Part shown: in pieces, positions 37,892 through 46,754 of the stretch
How the letters are laid out: each line of letters begins with the position of its first letter
Position numbering within the stretch: the stretch's first letter is position 1
Source: Jannaschia marina
GTDB lineage: Bacteria > Pseudomonadota > Alphaproteobacteria > Rhodobacterales > Rhodobacteraceae
Assembly: GCF_013404595.1 (NCBI RefSeq)
Contig: NZ_JABVAX010000008.1
Coordinates: 60,926-124,925 of the forward strand
Reading direction: 5' to 3'
Length of the DNA stretch: 64,000 nt
The notes under the pieces: generated by a model
Databases searched by the model: none
What the model saw: only the letters and a program-made list of their open reading frames with translations
Told to the model about the DNA's origin: nothing
Program-made: the position numbers and the translations under genes

Positions 37892-39037
37892 ATGGACGGG
37901 CGCGTCGGACCACAGGGAGTCGAAGCCGAGGCCTCGGGCGCGAACCAGGCCGGGGCGGCGGATCACAACGCGCGGCTCGTCCTCACGACGTTGCGCGGCG
38001 CGGGGGCCTTGCCCGGCGCGGAGATCGCGCGGCGGACCCGGCTCACGGCGCAGGCGGTTTCGATCATCCTGCGCCGGCTGGAGGCCGAGGGCCTGGTCGA
38101 GCGGGGGGCCGCGCTGCGCGGCCGGGCGGGAAAGCCCCGGATCCCGGTCTCGCTCGCTCCGGGCGGGGCATGGGCGATGGGCCTGAAGGTCGGCCGGCGG
38201 TCGGCGGCCCTCGCCAACGTCGACCTCACGGGCCGTATCGTGGCGCGCCGCGACATCGGCTGGTCCGCACCGTCGCCGCAGGAACTGGCGGCCTTCCTCG
38301 ACGCGTCGGTGCCGGCGCTTCTGTCGGAGATGCCGGTACCGCCCTGCGGGGCCGCCGTGGCGATGCCCTATCAGCTCTGGGCCTGGCACGGCTCCGTTCC
38401 GGCGCACCCGCGCGCCGCCTGGGAAGCGCTCGACCTGCGCAACCATTTCGCCGGTCTGGTCGGGGCCCCGGTCGATCTGCGCAACGACATGACCTGCGCC
38501 GCGCGCGCCGAGGTCGCCTGGGGGCCGGAGCGCGCCGAGAAGGACTGGGCCTACCTCCACGTGGGGGCCCTCGTCGGCGGCGGAATCGTCCTCGACGGTC
38601 GCGTCCGCGACGGGCGGCGCGGCAACGCGGGGGCCTTCGGGCCGCTCCACGTCCGCGGGCGGGACGGCGCGATCGTGCAGCTGCTCGAGGTCGCCTCGCT
38701 CTGGCATCTGGAGGATTCGATCGGCCGCAACCTGTCGACCTTCGACTGGAGCCTCGAGGACGCGCGGCTCGCGGTCTGGCTCGAACGTGCGTCGGACGGC
38801 ATCGCCCGGGCGATCGCCGACGCCTGCGCCGTGCTCGATTTCGAGGGCGTGGTCGTCGATGGCCTCTTCCCGCCCCCGGTGCGCGCCGCGTTGACCGGGA
38901 TGATCCGGGCGCGCCTGGCCGAGCGCGACATGCGCGGTCTCTACCTCCCGACCGTCTCCGAGGGGGAGATCGGCCGTGACGCGCGCGTGCTCGGGGCCGC
39001 GACCGTCGCCTTCGAACGCGCGCTCTTCCTGGCCTAG
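37892..39037 (+). CDS. ROK-family transcriptional regulator of the adjacent sugar transporter
   Basis: 381 residues. N-terminal winged helix (GALPGAEIARRTRLTAQAVS, then ILRRLEAEGLVERG; about residues 30-75) followed by a degenerate sugar-kinase fold (MGLKVGRRSAALANVDLTG, VGALVGGGIVLDG). The CxCGxxGC zinc motif of many ROK proteins is absent. ATG 37892 has GGGGGGATC upstream. The divergent position to frcB predicts a sugar-responsive repressor of that importer. Confidence 0.87.
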   Translation: MDGRVGPQGVEAEASGANQAGAADHNARLVLTTLRGAGALPGAEIARRTRLTAQAVSIILRRLEAEGLVERGAALRGRAGKPRIPVSLAPGGAWAMGLKVGRRSAALANVDLTGRIVARRDIGWSAPSPQELAAFLDASVPALLSEMPVPPCGAAVAMPYQLWAWHGSVPAHPRAAWEALDLRNHFAGLVGAPVDLRNDMTCAARAEVAWGPERAEKDWAYLHVGALVGGGIVLDGRVRDGRRGNAGAFGPLHVRGRDGAIVQLLEVASLWHLEDSIGRNLSTFDWSLEDARLAVWLERASDGIARAIADACAVLDFEGVVVDGLFPPPVRAALTGMIRARLAERDMRGLYLPTVSEGEIGRDARVLGAATVAFERALFLA

Positions 39038-39114
39038 CCGGCGCGCGTCGGGGGGTGCGTTCGATCTTCGCCCGGGATGTGCTAGGATCCCCCATGCCGA
39101 ACCGGAGGATCCCG

Positions 39115-39693
39115 ATGCGTTTCGCCCTTGTCCCGCTCCTGTGCGCCGCTCCGGCGGCTCTGGCGGAGCCCGCCCGCTACGAACTCGACCCCGCCCATAC
39201 GACGATCGCCTTCCTCGTCGACCACATCGGCTACGCGAAGACGCTCGGCCTCTTCGCCGAGACGTCGGGCAGTTTCACCTACGACATGGAGACTCAGGAG
39301 CTGTCGGACGTGCAGGTCTCCGTCGTCACGGCGAGCGTCGAGACGCTGAACGACGCGCGCGACGAGCACGTCAGAAACGCCGACTTCCTGAACGTCGAGG
39401 CCCATCCCGAGATGGTCTTCGCCGCCGAGGGCGGCACGCCCACGGGCGAGACCACCGGCACCGTCGAGGGCGCGCTGACCCTCCTGGGCGAGACGCATCC
39501 GCTGACGCTGGAGGTGACGCTCAACAAGGCGGAGGCCTATCCCTTCGGGCATCAGCGGTTCACGCTGGGGCTCACCGCGCGCGGCAGCCTGATGCGCAGC
39601 GACTGGGGCATGGACTACGGCGTGGCGAACGGTCTCGTGGGGGACGAGGTGACGCTCATCATCGAGACCGAGGCGATGCGCGTCGAGGAGTGA
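39115..39693 (+). CDS. YceI-family periplasmic lipocalin-like protein
   Basis: 192 residues with signal peptide MRFALVPLLCAAPAALA and the YceI fold: YELDPAHTTIAFLVDHIGYA, GSFTYDMETQEL, ADFLNVEAHPEMVF and GEVTLIIETEA-like final strand. Family members bind isoprenoid quinones or similar lipids. ATG 39115 is chosen because GGAGG lies seven bases upstream; ATG 39094 would lengthen it and blur the signal peptide. It stands alone, convergent with the next operon (3-bp gap). Confidence 0.9.
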   Translation: MRFALVPLLCAAPAALAEPARYELDPAHTTIAFLVDHIGYAKTLGLFAETSGSFTYDMETQELSDVQVSVVTASVETLNDARDEHVRNADFLNVEAHPEMVFAAEGGTPTGETTGTVEGALTLLGETHPLTLEVTLNKAEAYPFGHQRFTLGLTARGSLMRSDWGMDYGVANGLVGDEVTLIIETEAMRVEE

Positions 39694-39696
39694 CGC

Positions 39697-40527
39697 TCAG
39701 CCCTTGATCGCGCCAGCGATCAGCGCCGAGACGATCATCCGCTGGAGTGCCGCGAAAACGGCGACCGCCGGGACAACCGCGATCAGGCAGGCGGCGGCCA
39801 GAAGCTGCGTCGTCGACGCGCTGACGGACCCCGCGAAGTTGAAGATCGCGACCGAGATCGGCCAGTCCGCGTCCCGCTCCAGCAGGATGAAGGGGATCAG
39901 GAACTGCGACCAGTTCGTCACCATCGCCAGCACGAAGGCCGAGGCGAGTCCCGGCCGTGCGAGCGGCAGGGTGATGCGGGTCAGGACCTGCCACCGCGCC
40001 GCCCCGTCGACGATCGCCGCTTCCTCGATCTCGCGCGGGATGGCGTCGAAGGCGACCTTCAGGAGCCAGACGGCCAGCGGCATCCCGAGCGCCCCGTAGA
40101 GCGCGATGACCGAAAGGTCCCAGTTGAGCAGGCCCAGACGTTCCATCCAGCGGTAGAGCGGCACGAGGATCACGAGCGGCGAGACCATCTGCACCGCGAG
40201 GATCGCGACGAGCGTCGCCTGCTTGTGCCGGAAGTCGAGGCGGCTGAAGGCGTAGGCGGCCGGTATGGCGAGCGCCACCGCGAGCGCGCCGCCGAACGCC
40301 GAGAGCTTCAGGCCGTTCCAGAGATAGACGAGAAAGGCCGGGTCCGAGAGGACGCGCGCGAAGTTGTCCAGCGTCGGGGCGTCCGGGATCAGGCGCGCGG
40401 CCCCGCGGTAGATCTCGGCAGGCGTGCGCAGGGCGAGACTCGTCATCCAGACGAAGGGCGTCGCGAAGAAGACCGCGAGCAGGGCGAGCCCCGCATAGGT
40501 CGCCATATCGCCCAGACGCGCCCTCAT
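39697..40527 (-). CDS. Sugar-type ABC transporter permease, UgpE/MalG class
   Basis: 276 residues, six helices. The cytoplasmic EAA loop EEAAIVDGAARWQVLTRITL that docks on the ATPase is intact. It begins MRARLGDMATYAGLALLAVFF. Last gene of a seven-gene operon in which every junction is a four-base overlap. It pairs with the permease upstream. No ATPase is encoded in the operon. Confidence 0.9.
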   Translation of the reverse strand: MRARLGDMATYAGLALLAVFFATPFVWMTSLALRTPAEIYRGAARLIPDAPTLDNFARVLSDPAFLVYLWNGLKLSAFGGALAVALAIPAAYAFSRLDFRHKQATLVAILAVQMVSPLVILVPLYRWMERLGLLNWDLSVIALYGALGMPLAVWLLKVAFDAIPREIEEAAIVDGAARWQVLTRITLPLARPGLASAFVLAMVTNWSQFLIPFILLERDADWPISVAIFNFAGSVSASTTQLLAAACLIAVVPAVAVFAALQRMIVSALIAGAIKG

Positions 40528-41411
40528 CGCGCGCGCCCGAGCCAGCCGTGGACGAGGACGGCCATGGCCATGGCGACGACGAAGAGCATCAGCGCCAGCA
40601 CGCTCCCGCCCGCGAGGTCGAGGTTGTAGAACACGGTGTTGAAGGTGAAGAGCGCCAGCACCTCCGTCGCGCGGCCGGGGCCTCCGCCCGTCAGCGCGAG
40701 GATCGAGTCGAAGGTGTTGAGCGTCTGCACCGTCACCAGCACGGTGTTGACCGCGACCGCGGTGCGCAGGAGCGGCAGCGTGACCGAGCGGAAGGTGCGC
40801 CATGGCGAGGCCCCGTCGAGCGCGGCCACCTCGTAGAGGACCGGGTCTATCCCCTTGCGCGCGGCGTAGAACACGATCATCGAGAAGGCCGTGCCCTGCC
40901 ACAGGTTCGCGATCACGGCGGAGACCAGCGCCATCTCCGGATCGGACAGCCAGGCGACGGGGCCGAACCCGGCCAGCCCCAGAAGCGAGTTGAGCGTGCC
41001 GTAGGGAGCCTCGTCGAAGAGCATCTGCCAGATCAGCCCATTGGCGATGCCGGGCACGACCCAGGCGGCCAGCACCAGCGTGCGGAAGGCTGTCATGCCG
41101 CGCAGGCCCCGCGCCTCGCCCCGCACCAGCGTCAGGGCGATGAGGAGGCCGAAGACCTGGAGCGCGATGACGTTGACGGCGGTAAAGAGGATGGTCGTGC
41201 GCAGCACCGCCGGCAGGGCCGGGTCGGCCAGCAGGGCGGAGAGGGCCGCGGTCGTCCATCGCTCGGGCGGGCGGACGAGCGTGGCGTCGCTGAACGCGAG
41301 GCGCAGGACGTCGGCCACGGGCACGGCGTAGAACGCCGCGAGCACGAGCACCGCCGGGACGAGCCAGGGCCAGGGCCGGCCGTCGGCGGGGGCCGGGCCC
41401 CGCGCCGTCAT
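40524..41411 (-). CDS. Sugar-type ABC transporter permease, UgpA/MalF class
   Basis: 295 residues, six helices, EAA loop YEVAALDGASPWRTFRSVTL. Upstream features FAQ/FRTLVLAAWVVPGIANGLIWQ and TGGGPGRATEVLALFTFNT are typical of CUT1 permeases. The start overlaps the binding-protein stop (ATGA at 41411). Confidence 0.9.
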   Translation of the reverse strand: MTARGPAPADGRPWPWLVPAVLVLAAFYAVPVADVLRLAFSDATLVRPPERWTTAALSALLADPALPAVLRTTILFTAVNVIALQVFGLLIALTLVRGEARGLRGMTAFRTLVLAAWVVPGIANGLIWQMLFDEAPYGTLNSLLGLAGFGPVAWLSDPEMALVSAVIANLWQGTAFSMIVFYAARKGIDPVLYEVAALDGASPWRTFRSVTLPLLRTAVAVNTVLVTVQTLNTFDSILALTGGGPGRATEVLALFTFNTVFYNLDLAGGSVLALMLFVVAMAMAVLVHGWLGRAR

Positions 41412-42688
41412 TGCCGGGCGTGCGCCGCCTTCGCGGCCTCAAAGGCGGCATCGAGCGCCGCCTCCGGCTCCGCCGAACCCGACAGCACGTCGCCCAGCAG
41501 GATCTGGATCTGGTTCGAGATTTCCGGGTAGATCGCCGCGCCGGGCCGCGCCACGCCGTTCCGGAGCGCTTCGGCGAAGAGGTCGAACTCGGGCCCATCG
41601 TAGGCGTCGTATTCGTCGTAGAGCGCGGCCGAGGTCGGCAGGAGACCCTGATAGGCGTTGCCCGGCCCGGCATAGATCTCCTTCGCCATCTCGCCGCAGA
41701 GCGCACGCTTGGCCGGATCCTCCGACAGGGCCGCGATCGCCCAGCCGCCGGTGCCCGTCGCGCGCTGGTCGGCCGTGGGGCCGGGCAGCTCGGAAACGGC
41801 CCAGTTGGCGAATTGCGCTTCGGGAAGGGTCTCGCGCAGTTGGCCGTACTGCCAGTTGCCGCCGACGAACATGGCCGCGGACCCGGCGGCCGCGGCGGCG
41901 TTGAAGGCGTCGTAGTTGGTGATCGAGGTCACGCGGGCGGGGGCCGCCCCGCTCTCGACCAGATCCCGATAGTACGCGATGGCGGCGAGGAAGGCCGCGC
42001 GGTTCTCGCCAGCGCCGAAGACGGGGGCTCCGGCGTCGTCGACGAGCCGTCCGCCCTGCGCCCAGAAGTTGGCGAGCCAGTCGAAGGCCGTGCCCTCCCA
42101 TCGGCCCGCGTTGAAGAGAAGGCCCTCGCGTCCCGCGTCGGCGGCGGCCCGGGCGGCGGCCTGCGCCTCCTCCCAGGTGGCGGGGGCCTCGGGCACGACC
42201 GAGGTGTCGCGGTAGAGCACGCGCAGGTCGGTGAACCACCACCAGGCCAGCACGTCGCCCGCCTCGTTCGTCACCGCCTCGCGCACGTAGGGGAAGAGGT
42301 CGGCGACCTCGTCCTGCGAAAAGACCATGTTCATCGGCTGCAGGACGCCCATGTCCCGGAACAGCGCGAGCTGGCTCGAGTCGACCATCGCGCAGTCGGG
42401 CCCGCGGCCGGCCTGGCTTTGCTGCAGGAGGCGGGCCTGCTCGGGCCCGATGTCGCCGGTCTGGAGCTGTGTCTCGATCCGCCAGTCCGGGCGCGCGCGG
42501 ATGAACTCGGTGAAGAGCCCGGCGAAATGCTCGGCCGTGGCCGCGTCGGCGGAATAGAGATCGTAGGGCGTGAGCCGGAAGGTCATCACGTTCGGCGCGT
42601 CGGGCAGGCCGACGCGATCGCGGGTGACGAGATCCTGCGCGACGGCGGGCGTGGCCGCGAGCAGCGCGGCGAGGGTCAGGCGTTTCAT
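41408..42688 (-). CDS. Sugar-type (CUT1, family 1) ABC transporter substrate-binding protein
   Basis: 426 residues. Signal peptide MKRLTLAALLAATPAVA, then a family-1 binding fold: PDWRIETQLQTGDIGPEQA, MVDSSQLALFRDMGVLQPM, GLLFNAGRWEGTAFDWLANF and FVGGNWQYGQL. Trp-rich, as in sugar or polyol binders. It sits directly downstream of a phosphatase/sulfatase-fold gene, so a phosphorylated polyol or glycan fragment is possible (inference). Confidence 0.88.
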   Translation of the reverse strand: MKRLTLAALLAATPAVAQDLVTRDRVGLPDAPNVMTFRLTPYDLYSADAATAEHFAGLFTEFIRARPDWRIETQLQTGDIGPEQARLLQQSQAGRGPDCAMVDSSQLALFRDMGVLQPMNMVFSQDEVADLFPYVREAVTNEAGDVLAWWWFTDLRVLYRDTSVVPEAPATWEEAQAAARAAADAGREGLLFNAGRWEGTAFDWLANFWAQGGRLVDDAGAPVFGAGENRAAFLAAIAYYRDLVESGAAPARVTSITNYDAFNAAAAAGSAAMFVGGNWQYGQLRETLPEAQFANWAVSELPGPTADQRATGTGGWAIAALSEDPAKRALCGEMAKEIYAGPGNAYQGLLPTSAALYDEYDAYDGPEFDLFAEALRNGVARPGAAIYPEISNQIQILLGDVLSGSAEPEAALDAAFEAAKAAHARQ

Positions 42689-44256
42689 GCGGGCTCCTCC
42701 TCGGGGGGATGTTCGAAAACGGTGGTCAGCAGGCCGCGCAGATCCTGCATCGGCAGGGTCGGGCGGGCCGGATCGGGGACGAGGCCCGGACCGAAGAGGT
42801 CGCCGGGCAGGCGGGCGAGCAGGCGCGGATCGTCCGAGATGACGTGGACGGGTACGTCGGGCGGGGCGCCCTGACCCGTCAGAAGCGGCGCGGGCTGATG
42901 ATCGCCGAGAACGACGAAGAGCGCGCCGTCGCCGTCGCGGGCGATGTACTGCCCCGTGACCTCCAGTGCGTAGTCGAGCGCGCGCGCGTAGTGTTCGCGC
43001 ACCCGCGCGCGGTCGGACCAGACCTCGCGCGGGGTGGCTCCGTCGCGGTGGGTGCCGTCGAAGACGGAACCGTCGCCGATCTCCTCCCAGGGAAGGATGC
43101 GCGGCAGGGGCGTCCAGGGCGCATGGGAGGTGATGAGCGCGACCTCCACCATGTCCGGGCCCGGCCCGCGGAGCATCCGGTCGAGCGCCGTCCAGGTGTA
43201 TTGGTCCGGCATCGTCACCCAGTCGAAGGGTTGGCCCGCGTATCCGAGCGTGTGCGCGTCGAGCATCCTGTCGTAGCCGTACCAGGCCGCCTCGGGCCAA
43301 TCGAGCGTGATGGCCGGCATCGCCGCGCCTGTGCGCCACCCCGCCCGGTGGAAGAGCGTGTTCAGCGACGCATGGGAGGAGGCCATGAGGCGGTCGTAAC
43401 GGATCTGCCGGTCGACGCGGAGGCCCGACAGCAGCGTCGCGTGACTGAGCCAGCTCTGGCCCCCGCGCGTGGGGGCCGCGAGCCAGCCGCTGCGCGCGTG
43501 CCAGCCGGCCTGCGCCAGCCGCGCCTCCACCGCGGCCAGCCGCGGGGCGGAGACGGAGGCATAGGCCGGATCGTCGAGAAAGCTGCGGCCATAGGATTCG
43601 ACGAAGGCGAGGATCACGTCCCGGCCCTCGAGGGCGGCGAAGCGTGGGTTATCGCGCGGGGCCGCATCGAGGGCCGCGGTGAAGGTGGCGAGGTCGGTCA
43701 CGCCGTCGCCCATCCGCCCGATCTGCTTGGCCACGGCCGGCGTCACGGCCAGTTCGGCCCACCCGGGGATCAGGACGGCGGCCAGCGCCGCCGCGAGCGG
43801 CGGAAGCGCAAGACCCGCGCGGCGCGCGGGAAGGAGGCGCGCCGTGCGCGTGAGGGCGGCCCAGAGCAGCCAGCCGAGAAGGACGAGGGCCAGGACGACC
43901 GCCGCGACGGCCGCCAGCGCCTCGAAACGCCCGACGCTGCTGGAGAGGAGTGCCCAGCCGGACACCAGAAGATGCAGGTCCAGAAGCGGGTTGAACGCGC
44001 GGTCGAAGGCGAGCCAGGACCCGAGGTCCGCCGCGCGCAGCACCACGAGCGCGAGCGCCAGCCCGACGACGCCGGCGCGCATCCCGCGTCCCGGCACGAC
44101 GGCCAGCAGCACCAGAAGCGCGGGAAGTTCCCAGGTCGGCCGGATCAGGCGCTCGGGCGTCAGCCCGGCCGGGTGCGACGGCATGACGAGGATGGCGTGG
44201 AGCAGAATGACCGCCGCGAGCGCGGCCAGCCCGTCCAGGGCGGTCTTGCGTGTCAT
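42685..44256 (-). CDS. Sulfatase/LTA-synthase-like membrane phosphotransferase or hydrolase
   Basis: 523 residues. The N-terminal half holds about five helices (to residue about 165). The outer catalytic domain is of the alkaline-phosphatase superfamily: DVILAFVESYGRSF (first metal-site strand), PTRGGQSWLSHATLLSGL (nucleophile region), ALITSHAPWTPLPRILPWEE and VVLGDHQPAPLL (second metal-site Asp-His). Such proteins move phosphoglycerol or phosphoethanolamine onto lipids or glycans, or remove sulfate. The exact reaction is unknown. Confidence 0.8.
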   Translation of the reverse strand: MTRKTALDGLAALAAVILLHAILVMPSHPAGLTPERLIRPTWELPALLVLLAVVPGRGMRAGVVGLALALVVLRAADLGSWLAFDRAFNPLLDLHLLVSGWALLSSSVGRFEALAAVAAVVLALVLLGWLLWAALTRTARLLPARRAGLALPPLAAALAAVLIPGWAELAVTPAVAKQIGRMGDGVTDLATFTAALDAAPRDNPRFAALEGRDVILAFVESYGRSFLDDPAYASVSAPRLAAVEARLAQAGWHARSGWLAAPTRGGQSWLSHATLLSGLRVDRQIRYDRLMASSHASLNTLFHRAGWRTGAAMPAITLDWPEAAWYGYDRMLDAHTLGYAGQPFDWVTMPDQYTWTALDRMLRGPGPDMVEVALITSHAPWTPLPRILPWEEIGDGSVFDGTHRDGATPREVWSDRARVREHYARALDYALEVTGQYIARDGDGALFVVLGDHQPAPLLTGQGAPPDVPVHVISDDPRLLARLPGDLFGPGLVPDPARPTLPMQDLRGLLTTVFEHPPEEEPA

Positions 44257-45170
44257 TCGGCTCCCTTCGGCGCGGACGCGTCCAAGATAGGCCGAACGCG
44301 GCCGGCCGGTCGATACGAAAGCGCGAGCGCGGCGAAGGGAAGCACCGAAAGGAGGATGGCGGTGCCGAAGGCGACACCCGCCGCGACCCCGGCGGCGGGG
44401 GTGGCCCCCGCCAGCGGAAAGAGCGCCGCCGCCGCCCCCTCGCGCCAGCCCCAGCCGCCGACGGTGAGCGGCACGAGCATCGCCGTCAGGATGACCGGGA
44501 TCAGCACGACGGCGGCCCCGGGGTCGAGTGTCGTCCCCGTCGCCCGCGCGGCGGCGGCGAAGGCCGCGACGTTGAGCGCCGCCGCGCCGAGCGAAAGCGC
44601 CGCCTGCGCCATGCCGACGGGGAGGGAGGGAACGCAGAACCGCAGGATCCGCGCGCCCCGGCCCGTCCGCGCCCCGGCCACGAGCAGAAGCGCGGCCGCC
44701 GCGAACACCGCCGCGATGGTCGCCGCGAGTGGGGCGGGCGGGTCGAAACCGCCCGGCCAGAGCATCGTCGCGGCCAGCCCCGTCGCCGCAACGGCACCGA
44801 GCCCGGCCTGCCCGAGGCCGCGTTCGATCGCGACGGCCATCGCCGCACCACGGAGGCCGGCGGCCCCCTCGCGTGCCCGCGCGGCCCGGGCCGCGTCGCC
44901 GAGCACGCCGCCCGGCAGCGTCGCGTTCGCCAGCTGCCCCGCCAGATATTCGCGGAGGGCCCAGGTCCGCCCCATCTCGGTGCCCAGGCAGCGCGCGACG
45001 AGACGCCAGCGCAGCGCCATCAGCACGGTCTGGGCCAGCAGGGCGGCGACGGCGGCGAAGAGCCAGCCGATCTCCAGCTCCACGAGCCGATCGAGGATCG
45101 CCCGCGCATCGAAGAGCCACAGGCAGGTCAGAAGCAGCAGCGCCGCCGCGATCGGCCGCACGACCCTCAT
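44253..45170 (-). CDS. Lysylphosphatidylglycerol synthase-like transmembrane protein (UPF0104/COG0392)
   Basis: 305 residues, seven or eight helices, with the family hallmarks ALRWRLVARCLG, REYLAGQLANATLPGGVLGDAARA and VPLTVGGWGWREGAAAALF. It is the membrane (flippase-like) half only; no aminoacyl-transferase domain follows. Overlaps its neighbours by four bases on both sides. Probably moves or anchors a lipid intermediate made by the operon (inference). Confidence 0.85.
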   Translation of the reverse strand: MRVVRPIAAALLLLTCLWLFDARAILDRLVELEIGWLFAAVAALLAQTVLMALRWRLVARCLGTEMGRTWALREYLAGQLANATLPGGVLGDAARAARAREGAAGLRGAAMAVAIERGLGQAGLGAVAATGLAATMLWPGGFDPPAPLAATIAAVFAAAALLLVAGARTGRGARILRFCVPSLPVGMAQAALSLGAAALNVAAFAAAARATGTTLDPGAAVVLIPVILTAMLVPLTVGGWGWREGAAAALFPLAGATPAAGVAAGVAFGTAILLSVLPFAALALSYRPAGRVRPILDASAPKGAE

Positions 45171-45883
45171 CGGGCGGCCCGGAGCCTGCGGATGTCGCGC
45201 GCGAACGACCAGACGAGGAGCGCGGCGGCGACGAGCGAGAGCGCGCGCGCCGGTCCGTCGGTGCCGAGCGGCGTGGCGAGCGCGACCAGCGTCGCGATCT
45301 GAACGACGCAGATCGCCTTGCGCCGGAAGCTCTCGGCCAGGGCTGCGGCGAGCCAGGGCCAGATCCAGGCCGCCGCGACGAAGGCGTATCGCGCGAACCC
45401 GAGGATCAGAAGTTCCGGCCCTGCACGCCCTGCCGCGAGCAGCACGAGCGCGAGACAGGCGGCCAGTGCGGCGTCGACCTCCATGTCGTAGGCCGCCCCG
45501 AAGCGCGAGACGAGCCCCTGCCGCCGCGCGAGCCATCCGTCCGTTCCGTCGAGCAGAAGCGCGAGCAGGGCGAGCCCCGCGAGCGTCCAGCCCGGCCCCT
45601 GCGCAACGCCGACGGCCGCGACCGCGCCAACGAGCGCCAGCCGCGCGGTGGTCACGAGGTTGCAGCCGCCGAGACGGTCGTGGGGATAGGCGCGGGCCAT
45701 GCCGCGGACGGCGACCGCGACGCCCAGCAGGTAGACGGCGAGCCCCGCGGCCAGACCTTCCGGCGCGATCGCGAGCGTCAGCAGGCCCAGCAGGATCGCG
45801 AGCCCGGCCCCCGCCGTGGCCAGGCGCAGCGCCGGAGCCGGGGCGGACGGGGCGGGGAGGACGGGGTCGTCGCGCAGGCTCAC
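45167..45883 (-). CDS. CDP-alcohol phosphatidyltransferase-family protein
   Basis: 238 residues, six or more helices. The full catalytic signature D-x2-DG-x2-AR-x8-G-x3-D-x3-D is present (LDGTDGWLARRQ, then GAAYDMEVDA, about residues 111-138). It transfers a phospho-alcohol between CDP-activated and acceptor lipid or polyol. Acceptor not predictable from sequence: phosphatidylglycerol-phosphate, phosphatidylinositol-type and novel headgroups all use this fold. Confidence 0.88.
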   Translation of the reverse strand: MSLRDDPVLPAPSAPAPALRLATAGAGLAILLGLLTLAIAPEGLAAGLAVYLLGVAVAVRGMARAYPHDRLGGCNLVTTARLALVGAVAAVGVAQGPGWTLAGLALLALLLDGTDGWLARRQGLVSRFGAAYDMEVDAALAACLALVLLAAGRAGPELLILGFARYAFVAAAWIWPWLAAALAESFRRKAICVVQIATLVALATPLGTDGPARALSLVAAALLVWSFARDIRRLRAAR

Positions 45884-46626
45884 GCCGCGTCTCCCCGTGT
45901 CACCCGCGCGCGGAGCGGCAAATGGTCCGACGCCGCGGCGACGGCGGCCCCCCGCAGGGCGCGTGCCCCACGGACCGTTCCGCCGCGGTCCGTCAGGATG
46001 CGATCAAGCGGCAGCATCGGCGCGCGCGAGGGGAAGGTGCGGCGGGCGGGTCCGGCGAGGGCCAGCCCCGAAGCGCGCCGACCGAGGGCGAGCCCGCCCC
46101 AGGGCCGCCACTCGTTCAGATCGCCGAGCAGGATCGTCTGCATCGCGGGCGCGCGCGCGATGACCTGGCCCAGCGTGCGCATTTGCACGGCGCGCAGGGC
46201 CTGCACGAGCGACAGGTGGCACGACACCAGCCGGAGGGGTACGCCATCGGTCATCGTCTCGGCCAGGACCGCGGCGCGCGGCACCGCGCCCGGAAGGTCG
46301 ACGATGCGCCGCCGCAGGATCTCGATGGCCGGGTCGAGCAGGAGGAGATTGCCGAGGAAGCCGCCGCCCTCGGCGCTCCATCGCATGTCCGGTCCGTCGT
46401 GGACGGAGACGAGCCCGGTCGCCGCCTCGAGCCGGGCCACGTCGAGGAGCGCGGCATGGGGCGGGTCATCGGCGTCGGCCTCCTGCAGGGCGAACACGCG
46501 GGGCCGCTCGGGCGCGATATCGGCAGCGATGGCGTCGAGCACGCGGGCACCGTCCGGTCGTCGGTCGCTCCCCACCGCGCGATGGACGTTCCACGTCGCG
46601 CAGACAATGTCGGGAAGTGGGCCCAT
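45880..46626 (-). CDS. Endonuclease/exonuclease/phosphatase-family protein
   Basis: 248 residues, no signal peptide. Metal-dependent phosphodiesterase motifs in order: ATWNVHRAVG, ALQEADADD, SCHLSLVQALR, LGDLNEWRPW and the final SDHLPLRARV. Members include DNases, inositol phosphatases and sphingomyelinases. First gene of the seven-gene operon, with GAGAGG upstream of ATG 46626. Its context among lipid enzymes suggests a phospholipid or phosphodiester substrate rather than DNA. Confidence 0.85.
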   Translation of the reverse strand: MGPLPDIVCATWNVHRAVGSDRRPDGARVLDAIAADIAPERPRVFALQEADADDPPHAALLDVARLEAATGLVSVHDGPDMRWSAEGGGFLGNLLLLDPAIEILRRRIVDLPGAVPRAAVLAETMTDGVPLRLVSCHLSLVQALRAVQMRTLGQVIARAPAMQTILLGDLNEWRPWGGLALGRRASGLALAGPARRTFPSRAPMLPLDRILTDRGGTVRGARALRGAAVAAASDHLPLRARVTRGDAA

Positions 46627-46754
46627 GATCCTCTCGGCGCGTCCATCCTGCGCAACATAGCCTCATCTCCTGCCGCGCCAATAGAGGCGGGCGGCTTGCG
46701 CGCCGCGCCGCGATTCGCCGATCGGGCCCGGGCCGCCGCCGGGGTCTTGATGTC

